Assembly (NCBI GenBank): GCA_028817665.1
Contig: JAPPPF010000047.1
Location: forward strand, 1-37,195
From: Magnetovibrio sp.
Lineage (GTDB): Bacteria > Pseudomonadota > Alphaproteobacteria > Rhodospirillales > Casp-alpha2
Reading direction: 5' to 3'
DNA: 37,195 nt
Part shown: positions 30,124-37,195 of the stretch, piece by piece
Layout: the number at the start of each line of letters is the position of its first letter
How positions within the stretch are numbered: the stretch's first letter is position 1
Program-made: the position numbers and the translations under genes
Notes under the pieces: model-generated
What the model saw: the letters and a program-made list of their open reading frames with translations, nothing else
Told to the model about the DNA's origin: nothing
Databases searched by the model: none

Positions 30124-32052
30124 ATGATGAGCAAGGTAATTTCGGCCGCCGACGCCGTCGAGCTGATCCAGGACGGCGACGTCATCGCGATCTCGGGGTA
30201 CGGCACCAACGGCGTGCCCGAGAAACTGCTGGCCGGGTTGGAGGAACGGTTCACGGAGACCGGGGCGCCGGGCGACCTGACGCTCATGTTCGCCGGCGGC
30301 ATCGGCGACGGCAAGGAGCGCGGCCTCAACCGGCTCGGCCATGAGGGCCTGTTGAAGCGGGTCATCGGCGGGCATTACGGGCTGATCCCGAAGATCGAGA
30401 AACTGGCCGTCGATAACCGCATCGAGGCCTACAATTTCCCCGAAGGCGTGATCACCAACCTCTACCGCAACATCGCGGCGGGTAAGAGCGGCGTGCTGTC
30501 GCACGTTGGCCTCGAGACCTTCGTCGACCCGCGGCTGGAAGGCGGCAAGGTCAACGCCGCCGCGGAGGAAGACCTGGTCGAGCTGCTGCAGTTGAACGGC
30601 GGCGACGTTCTCTACTTCCGCGCCGATCCCATCAACATCGCCTTCATCCGCGGCACCACCGCCGGTCCGGATGGCAACATTTCCCTGGAGCGCGAGGCTC
30701 TGAGTTTGGAGAACCTGGCCCTGGCCATGGCGGCGCACAATTCCGGCGGCATCGTCATCTGCCAGGTCGAACGGATCGCGCAACTCAACTCCATCGACCC
30801 GCGCCACGTCCGCATCCCCGGTTTCATGGTCGATTGCGTGGTTCTCGCCGAGCCGGAGTTTCACATGCAGAACTACGCCGAGCATTACAACCCCGCGCTC
30901 TCCGGTGAGATCCGGGTGCCCCTGGAAAGCCTGCCGCCCATGGATCTCGACGAGAAGAAGGTCGTGGTCCGGCGCGCCGCCATGGAGCTGACGCCGCGCG
31001 CCATCGTCAATCTCGGTGTCGGCCTGGCGTCCAGCGTCGGCAACATCGCCGCCGAGGAGAAGATCTCCGATCGGATCATGCTGACCGTCGATCCAGGCGT
31101 CTACGGCGGGGTGCCGCTGGACGGCTACGGTTTCGGCGCGTCACTCAACTTCACCGCTTCCATTGATCACGCCTCGCAGTTCGATTTCATCGACGGCGGC
31201 GGCCTCGACATCGCGTGCCTGGGCTTCGCCGAGTGCGACGGCGCCGGCAACGTCAACGCCAGCCGGTTCGCGTCCAGGGTCTCGGGGTGCGGCGGCTTCA
31301 TCAACATCTCCCAGAACTCGAAGAAGGTGGTGTTCGTCGGCACCTTCACCTCGGGCGGCCTGGCGGCGCGCATCGAGGACGGCGAGCTCCGCATCGAGAC
31401 CGAGGGCAAGTACCGGAAGTTCGTCGACGCCGTCGGTCAGGTCACTTTCGCCGGCGCCTGCGCGGGGCGCGAGAGGCGGACGGTTCTCTACGTCACCGAG
31501 CGCTGCGTGTTCCAACTCCGCGAGGACGGGCTCGAACTCACCGAGGTCGCGCCCGGCGTCGACCTGCGGACCCAGATCCTTGATCTGCTGCCGTTCAAGC
31601 CGATCGTCTTCGATCCGAAGCCGATGGCGGCGGCGCTGTTCCAACCCGCCGTCATGGGGCTGCGCGAGCGGATGTCGGACATTGGCATCGAGGACCGCAT
31701 CGATTACACGCCGCAGACCAACACGCTTTTCCTGGATTTCGCCGGCATGCGGGTCCAGACCGCCGATGACCTGGTCCGCATCAAGGACGCCGTCGAGGCG
31801 GTCCTGGAGCCGATCGGCAAGCGCGTCAACGCGATCGTCAATTACGATTCCTTCTGGGTTAACCCCGACATCGCCGACGCCTATCTCGACCTCGTCCGCC
31901 ACGTCGAGGAGTCCTACTACTTCAAGGTCTCTCGCTACACCACCAGCGGCTTCATGCGGATCAAGCTGTCGCGCGGCCTCGAGGACCGCCAGGTGACCTC
32001 GGACGTGGCCCACAGCTACGTCGACGCGGCCAGGTCGCTCAGCGACGATTAG
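30124..32052 (+). CDS. acyl-CoA:acetate/3-ketoacid CoA-transferase family protein
   Basis: N-terminal AADAVELIQDGDVIAISGYGTNGVPEKLLAGLEERF; second half MELTPRAIVNLGVGLASSVGNIAAEE...LTVDPGVYGGVPLDGYGFGASLN. Confidence 0.92.
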   Translation: MMSKVISAADAVELIQDGDVIAISGYGTNGVPEKLLAGLEERFTETGAPGDLTLMFAGGIGDGKERGLNRLGHEGLLKRVIGGHYGLIPKIEKLAVDNRIEAYNFPEGVITNLYRNIAAGKSGVLSHVGLETFVDPRLEGGKVNAAAEEDLVELLQLNGGDVLYFRADPINIAFIRGTTAGPDGNISLEREALSLENLALAMAAHNSGGIVICQVERIAQLNSIDPRHVRIPGFMVDCVVLAEPEFHMQNYAEHYNPALSGEIRVPLESLPPMDLDEKKVVVRRAAMELTPRAIVNLGVGLASSVGNIAAEEKISDRIMLTVDPGVYGGVPLDGYGFGASLNFTASIDHASQFDFIDGGGLDIACLGFAECDGAGNVNASRFASRVSGCGGFINISQNSKKVVFVGTFTSGGLAARIEDGELRIETEGKYRKFVDAVGQVTFAGACAGRERRTVLYVTERCVFQLREDGLELTEVAPGVDLRTQILDLLPFKPIVFDPKPMAAALFQPAVMGLRERMSDIGIEDRIDYTPQTNTLFLDFAGMRVQTADDLVRIKDAVEAVLEPIGKRVNAIVNYDSFWVNPDIADAYLDLVRHVEESYYFKVSRYTTSGFMRIKLSRGLEDRQVTSDVAHSYVDAARSLSDD

Positions 32053-32172
32053 GCCCGGCCGGCGCCGGCGATCAGCCGCCGCGATCCGAGACATCACGAT
32101 TTCGAATTTCCCCGCGCCGGCGAATGCTGCTAAGGGTGGCGCCGTCGGTCCATTTCAGCCGGGAGCATCACC

Positions 32173-33069
32173 ATGTTCGAGGGTTTCGAAACCCACCGCG
32201 TCACCACGTCGGAAACGGAGATTCACCTCCGTGCCGGCGGTGACGGGCCGCCGGTGCTGTTGATCCACGGCTACCCGCAAACCCACGTCTGCTGGCACGC
32301 CGTGGCGACCCGGTTGGCCGAGCGGTTCCGCGTCGTCGCGCCGGATCTCCGCGGCTACGGCGACAGCGCGGCGCCGGCCAGCGATCCCGGCCACGAGGCC
32401 TATTCGAAACGGACCATGGCGAACGACCTGGTCGAGGCCATGGCGGCGCTCGGCCACGCGCGTTTCGCCGTCGTCGGTCACGACCGGGGCGCGCGGGTCG
32501 CCTACCGCATGACCCTCGACCACGCAGAGCGTGTCGAGCGCTTGGCCAGCCTCGACGTGGTGCCGACCCTCGACATGTGGGAGAGCATCGACAAGGCGCG
32601 CGCCATCGGCGGTTTTCATTGGGCCTTCCTGGCCCAGGCGGCGCCGTTCCCCGAGATCCTCATCGGCCATGCGCCGGAGCTATTCCAGGATACCCTGATG
32701 GCCAACTGGGCGGCACCCGGCTTCCGCTTCGACGCCGCCGCCACGGAAGCCTATCACGCGGCGTTCCGGAACCCCGACATGATCCGCGCCACCTGCGAGG
32801 ACTACCGGGCCGGCGCCACTGTCGACGCTGAGCACGACGCCGAGGACCGGGCCGCCGGCCGGCGCATCGGCTGCCCGGTGCTGTTCCTGTGGGGCGGCGT
32901 GCGCGGCTTCGGCGGACCGCAAGGCGGCGCCGACCCGCTCGGGGTGTGGCGCGCCTGGGCCGACGACGTCGAGGGGGGCGCGCTCGATTGCGGCCATTTC
33001 CTGCCCGAGGAGGCGCCCGAGCAGGTGGTCGAACGGTTGCAGGCGTTCCTCGGCGGGGTGCCGGCCTAG
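32173..33069 (+). CDS. alpha/beta hydrolase, haloacetate (fluoroacetate) dehalogenase-like
   Basis: LLIHGYPQTHVCWHAVA, DLRGYGDSAAP, VVGHDRGARVAYRMTLDHAERV, GGFHWAFLAQAAPFPEILIG, ATCEDYRAGATVD, DCGHFLPEEAPEQV. Confidence 0.88.
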   Translation: MFEGFETHRVTTSETEIHLRAGGDGPPVLLIHGYPQTHVCWHAVATRLAERFRVVAPDLRGYGDSAAPASDPGHEAYSKRTMANDLVEAMAALGHARFAVVGHDRGARVAYRMTLDHAERVERLASLDVVPTLDMWESIDKARAIGGFHWAFLAQAAPFPEILIGHAPELFQDTLMANWAAPGFRFDAAATEAYHAAFRNPDMIRATCEDYRAGATVDAEHDAEDRAAGRRIGCPVLFLWGGVRGFGGPQGGADPLGVWRAWADDVEGGALDCGHFLPEEAPEQVVERLQAFLGGVPA

Positions 33070-33954
33070 GTGTCCGCCCAGCCGCCTCAGAATCTGGGGA
33101 AGGGGATCGCCTTCTTCGTCGCCGCCTGGGCCATCGTCCCGGGCATGGATGCCTGCGCCAAGCTCCTCGGTGACATGGGCTATCCGGTGTTGATGACGGT
33201 CTGGGGCCGGTTCGCCTTCAGCGTGCTGCTGCTGCTGCCGCTGCTGGCGACGCGCCGCCACCGCCGCGCCTTTAGCTGGCCGCGCGAGCCGATGACCCAA
33301 TTCCTGCGCGGGCTCTTCCTGGTCGCCGCCACGTTCGGTTTCTACATGGGGCTCCGGACCCTGCCGCTCGCCGACGCGCTGGCGATTTACCTGGTCTATC
33401 CGTTCCTGGTCACCGCCCTGTCGCCGCTGGTCCTGGGCGAGATGCCGGGGCTCAGGCGCTGGGCCGCCATCTGCGTCGGCTTCACCGGGTCCGTGCTGAT
33501 CATCCGGCCGGGCTTCGGCACGGTGCCGCCGGGCACACTCTACGTGCTCGGCGCCGCCGCCGCGTTCGCCGGCTACAACTTGCTGACCCGGCGTATCGCC
33601 GGCCGCGCCGACCCGTGGCAGACCCTGGTTTTCCAGGCCGCCGTCGGCACCGCGATAACGACCCTGACGCTGCCCATCGCCTGGCAGACGCCGGACCTCC
33701 TGGGATTGGCGTTGTTTTGCGGCATGGGCCTGACCGCGACGGCGGGCCACTATCTCTTGATCCGCGCCTACGACAACGCCCCGGCGCCGGTGCTGGCGCC
33801 CTTCGGCTACGTCGAGATCATTTCGGCGACGGCGCTCGGTTTCTTCATCTTCGGCGATTTCCCCGACGCCCTGACCTGGGCCGGCGTTGCGGTGATCTCG
33901 GCCAGCGGGGTCTACATCGGCTTCCGCGAACGGCGGCCGCGGGCCGAGGGCTAG
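33070..33954 (+). CDS. EamA/DMT family transporter
   Basis: GTG start directly after preceding stop; ~10 TM; FLRGLFLVAATFGFYMGLRTLPLADALAIYLVYPFLVTALSPLVLGEMPGLRRWAAICVGFTGSVLIIRPGF. Confidence 0.93.
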   Translation: MSAQPPQNLGKGIAFFVAAWAIVPGMDACAKLLGDMGYPVLMTVWGRFAFSVLLLLPLLATRRHRRAFSWPREPMTQFLRGLFLVAATFGFYMGLRTLPLADALAIYLVYPFLVTALSPLVLGEMPGLRRWAAICVGFTGSVLIIRPGFGTVPPGTLYVLGAAAAFAGYNLLTRRIAGRADPWQTLVFQAAVGTAITTLTLPIAWQTPDLLGLALFCGMGLTATAGHYLLIRAYDNAPAPVLAPFGYVEIISATALGFFIFGDFPDALTWAGVAVISASGVYIGFRERRPRAEG

Positions 33955-34400
33955 CCGGCGCGGGACTTCTGCAGGGGATCCGATTCCAGCGAGGCACGGA
34001 CGTCGGGCGGGACCTCGATGGTCTCGCGGGTGCCCGTATGGAAGAACACGTTGACGCTTTCCGCCGTGGCCACGCACTCCCCGTCCTTGAACAGCCCGTA
34101 GCCGGTGGTCATCGACTTGCGGCCGAGTTTCAGGATCCGCGTGCCGATCTCCATGACGCCGGGGTAGTGCGCTTCCTTCAGGTAGTTGACGGCGACCCGC
34201 GCCAGGATGAAGTCGATGCCCGGGTATTTCTCCGGGTCCAGGAAACCGCCGAGGAACCGGACCCGGCCGGCTTCCACGTAGGCGACGTAGCTGCAGTTGT
34301 TGATGTGACCGAGCTCGTCCTGGTCGGAATAGCGGACTGTGACGTCGGTGAAGAAGGCGAAGTTGGCACGGTCGGTGAGGTCGATGGCGTCGTCGGTCAT
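33951..34400 (-). CDS. acyl-CoA thioesterase (4HBT/YbgC-like hotdog fold)
   Basis: FTDVTVRYSDQDELGHINNCSYVAYVEAGRVRFL...VAVNYLKEAHYPGVMEIGTRILKLGRKSMTTGY. Confidence 0.9.
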   Translation of the reverse strand: MTDDAIDLTDRANFAFFTDVTVRYSDQDELGHINNCSYVAYVEAGRVRFLGGFLDPEKYPGIDFILARVAVNYLKEAHYPGVMEIGTRILKLGRKSMTTGYGLFKDGECVATAESVNVFFHTGTRETIEVPPDVRASLESDPLQKSRAG

Positions 34401-34407
34401 GGGTTGT

Positions 34408-35202
34408 TCAGCATCCCTTGAAGTTGGGCGGGCGTTTCTCGGCGAAGGCCTTCTGGCCCTCGATGTAATCCTCGCTCTCGTCGCAGGCGGCGACGAGCCG
34501 CTGGCAGAGCTCGCGGTCCTGCTCGGCGGCGGCCTTGACCGCCTCGTGGACGGTCAGTTTCGCGGCCTTCACCGACAACGGCGCGTTGGCGGCGATCTCG
34601 ACGGCGTAGGCGTCGACGGTGGCGTCCAGTTCGCCGGCCGCGACGACCCGGTTAACGAGCCCCCAGCGGAGCGCGTCGGCGGCCGGGAAGCGCCGCCCTG
34701 TGAACAGGATCTCCTTCGCCACCTTGGCCGGCACGTTGCCGGTCAGCAGCATCACGTCGTCAAGCTTGTAGCCGAGCCCGAGCTTCGCCGGGGTGACGCC
34801 GAAGGTCGCGTCCTCGGCGGCGATCTGCAGGTCGCAGAGCTGCGCCAGTTCCAGTCCCCCGCCGATGCAGAACCCGGCGACGCGCGCGATGGTCGGCGTG
34901 GCGATGTCCCTGAGCGCCTTGTAGGCGCGCTGGGTGATCTCGTGGTAGCGGGCGACGCCGGCGGCGTCGGCGCGCAGGGTCTTGAACTCGGAGATGTCGT
35001 TGCCGGCGCAAAAACACGCGTCGCCGGCGCCGCGCACCACGATCACCCGCACCGCGGGGTCGTCGGCCCAGGCCTCGAAGACGTCGCCCATGCGCGCCCA
35101 CATGGCCAGCGACATGCAGTTGCGCTTGGCCGCATTGTTGATGGTGAAGCGGCCGACGCCGTCCGCGACCTCGGCCAGAATCTTTTCGTCGCCGGTACTC
35201 AT
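34408..35202 (-). CDS. enoyl-CoA hydratase/isomerase family protein
   Basis: Start ATG at 35202; VIVVRGAGDACFCAGNDISEFKTL, PTIARVAGFCIGGGLELAQLCDLQIAAEDATFGVTPAKLGL. Confidence 0.93.
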   Translation of the reverse strand: MSTGDEKILAEVADGVGRFTINNAAKRNCMSLAMWARMGDVFEAWADDPAVRVIVVRGAGDACFCAGNDISEFKTLRADAAGVARYHEITQRAYKALRDIATPTIARVAGFCIGGGLELAQLCDLQIAAEDATFGVTPAKLGLGYKLDDVMLLTGNVPAKVAKEILFTGRRFPAADALRWGLVNRVVAAGELDATVDAYAVEIAANAPLSVKAAKLTVHEAVKAAAEQDRELCQRLVAACDESEDYIEGQKAFAEKRPPNFKGC

Positions 35203-35284
35203 GACATCCTCCCCGCCGTCCGCCCGTTCGCCGAAATGTAGCGCCACCGGGCCGGGATGCAAAGTCGCGGGAGGGGAGGAGGAG

Positions 35285-35326
35285 GCGGCGGGGCCGGGAC
35301 AACCGCCCCGGATGTGTCCGGCCCCG
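35285..35326. terminator. GC-rich hairpin (possible terminator, no clear U-tract)
   Basis: GGCGGGGCCGGGACA ... TGTCCGGCCCCGCC, near-perfect inverted repeat in the short gap upstream of enoyl-CoA hydratase and downstream of the aminotransferase stop. Confidence 0.4.
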
Positions 35327-35355
35327 CCGTGGCCGAGCGGTGGGCCGCCAGAGGC

Positions 35356-36582
35356 TTATTCGGCGGCCGCCGCCAGGGATTCGGATGCCAGGATCTGGCG
35401 GGCCGCCAGGGTCCCATCGCCCAGGTCGGCCAACCCCTGAAGATGCAGTGCCATTTCGACGCCCTGCAGGGTCGCCAGGGTCATCAATTCGCTGCAGTGG
35501 CCCATGTGGCCGATGCGGAAGGCGCGGCCCTGGAACCGGGCCAGCCCGCCGCCCAGCGTCAGGCCGAATTCCTCGCGCGCCACGTCGCGGAACGCCTCGA
35601 CGTCGTGACCGTCGGGATACAGGACCGCGGTCACTGAATCGCTGAGTTCGGCGTGGTTCGCGCAGATCGTCTCGAAACCCCAGGCGTCGACGGCGGCGCG
35701 CGTCGCCAAGCCGAGGCGGCGATGCCGGGCGAAGATGTTCTGCAGGCCCTCGGCGAACATCATGTCGAGGGACTCGCGGAGTCCGTAGAAAAGGTTGATG
35801 GCCGGGGTGAACGGGAAGAAGCCGTCGGCGTTGTTCTCGCGCATCCATTCCCAATCCCAGTAGAAGCGGGGCAGGGTCGCGGTTTTCGACGCCTCGCGGG
35901 CCTTTTCGCTGACCGCGCAGAAACCGAGGCCCGGCGGCAGCATCAGGCCCTTCTGCGAGCCGCTGACGGCGACGTCGACGCGCCAGTCGTCGTGACGGTA
36001 GTCCATGCAGCCGAGCGAGGACACGGTGTCAACGATCAAGAGCGCCGGATGCAGCGCCCCGTCGATGGCCTCGCGGATCTCCGGGATTCGCGCGGTGACG
36101 CCGGTCGAGGTCTCGTTGTGGACGACGAATACCGCCTTGATGCCGTGGCCGCTGTCCTCGATGAGCGCGCGTTCGATCTCGTCGGGGCAGGGCGCGCGCC
36201 GCCAGTCGTTCTCGATGACCTGGACGTCGAGGCCGAATTGGCGGGCCATCTTGATCCACAGCTTCGAGAACTGGCCGCTGTCGAACATCAAGATGCCGTC
36301 TCCGGGCGAAAGCGTGTTGACGAGCGCCGCTTCGCCGGCGCCGCTGCCCGACGAAGGCAGGATGAAGACCTCTTGGTCGGTGCGGAAGACCTTCTTCAAA
36401 TCGGCGAGCAGGCCGAGGGTGAGTTCGGCGAAGGCCGCGCCGCGGTGATCCGTGGCCGGCCGGTGCATGGCGCGGAGCACGCGCTCGGGAATGTTGGTCG
36501 GTCCCGGCAATTGCAGGAAATGGAACCCCGTGTCGGCGGTGCCGGGCGCGGGCGGCGCGGACGGTCGCGTCGATATGGTCAT
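35356..36582 (-). CDS. class V aminotransferase, serine/alanine--glyoxylate aminotransferase-like
   Basis: LPGPTNIPERVLRAMHRPATDHRGAAF; ALLIVDTVSSLGCMDYRHDDWRVDVAVSGSQKGLMLPPGLGFCAVS (PLP-Lys SGSQKGLM). Confidence 0.95.
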   Translation of the reverse strand: MTISTRPSAPPAPGTADTGFHFLQLPGPTNIPERVLRAMHRPATDHRGAAFAELTLGLLADLKKVFRTDQEVFILPSSGSGAGEAALVNTLSPGDGILMFDSGQFSKLWIKMARQFGLDVQVIENDWRRAPCPDEIERALIEDSGHGIKAVFVVHNETSTGVTARIPEIREAIDGALHPALLIVDTVSSLGCMDYRHDDWRVDVAVSGSQKGLMLPPGLGFCAVSEKAREASKTATLPRFYWDWEWMRENNADGFFPFTPAINLFYGLRESLDMMFAEGLQNIFARHRRLGLATRAAVDAWGFETICANHAELSDSVTAVLYPDGHDVEAFRDVAREEFGLTLGGGLARFQGRAFRIGHMGHCSELMTLATLQGVEMALHLQGLADLGDGTLAARQILASESLAAAAE

Positions 36583-36827
36583 GGACTCCCCCCGGAGATC
36601 TAATGAACCAAGAGCCCCAGGAGCCTACAGCGGCACCGCCGTCGCCGCCCACACCCATAAGGTGGTGGCATGCGAAACAAGTGGGTCGGCAAAAAACCAT
36701 CCGGAAGGGTTGGTGCAATCGTGGCGCTACGGATTGCTCCGAGCGGGCGCCGCGCCGTATATTGAGGTCCGCCCACCGGACCGGCGAACGGACACAGGCC
36801 GGCCGGGGCGACAGGGAGGAGAGGGTC

Positions 36828-37195
36828 GTGGAACTCAACGAACGAACGGCGGCGGACCTCGCCGCCGCCATCGCCGATGGCGCGGCGACGTCGGAACAAG
36901 CCGTCGCCGCGTGCCTGGCCCGTATCGAGGCGCGCGAGGATACGGTCGGGGCCTGGGCGCACCTGGCGCCTGACCTGGCGCTGGCGCAGGCCCGCGACCG
37001 CGACCGCGCGCAGGCCGCCAGCGGGCCGCTGGGACCGCTGCACGGCGTGCCCGTCGGCATCAAGGACATCATCGACACCGCCGACCTGCCGACCGAGAAC
37101 GGGTCCGACCTGTTCCGCGGCCGCCGGCCGGTCCACGCCGCCACATGCTTGGCGCTGCTGCGCGCCGCCGGCGCGGTGATCATCGGAAAGACCGT
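36828..37195 (+). CDS. amidase (5' part, truncated by window end)
   Basis: GTG start after AGGGAGGAGAGG; VELNERTAADLAAAIADGAATSEQAVAACLARIEARED...GPLHGVPVGIKDIIDTADLPTENGSDLFRGRRPVHAATCLALLRAAGAVIIGKT. Confidence 0.9.
   Translation, partial: MELNERTAADLAAAIADGAATSEQAVAACLARIEAREDTVGAWAHLAPDLALAQARDRDRAQAASGPLGPLHGVPVGIKDIIDTADLPTENGSDLFRGRRPVHAATCLALLRAAGAVIIGKT

Noticed and set aside
32058-32069. Perfect palindrome GCCGGCGCCGGC
   Set aside because: Such GC palindromes are expected by chance in DNA of this composition; no further support.
36670-36765. Short ORF MRNKWVGKKPSGRVGAIVALRIAPSGRRAVY upstream of the terminal amidase
   Set aside because: 31 codons, no ribosome-binding site or family resemblance; likely noncoding leader.

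Overview
GC-rich (alphaproteobacterial-looking, inferred from gene content and codon bias) chromosomal-type window with about 30 densely packed, mostly metabolic genes. They include an MscS channel, pyruvate carboxylase, CoxE-like vWA protein, Zn-alcohol dehydrogenase, cyclophilin, MeaB GTPase, pyruvate kinase, several small-molecule exporters, amidases, cupins, N-formylglutamate amidohydrolase, CmcJ-like protein, flavin reductase, CDGSH protein, fused indolepyruvate ferredoxin oxidoreductase, sugar-nucleotide epimerase, CoA-transferase, a fluoroacetate-dehalogenase-like hydrolase, thioesterase, enoyl-CoA hydratase and a class V aminotransferase. No rRNA, tRNA, CRISPR, transposase or prophage was recognised. 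The most notable items are: (i) an in-frame fusion of a C-terminally truncated metallo-beta-lactamase domain to a response-regulator receiver domain (12998-13984); (ii) a secreted DPRKGGE-W-C repeat protein interrupted by one in-frame TAA (21210-22991); (iii) a secreted protein built of five ~60-aa repeats, each with two cysteines (28931-29974); (iv) a standalone Nif11-like small ORF (15533-15775); (v) two REP-like double hairpins with compensatory base changes (277-364, 19864-19956); (vi) repeated 4-bp CTAG/TTAG stop-stop overlaps of convergent genes. All family names come from reading the translated sequence; no searches were run.
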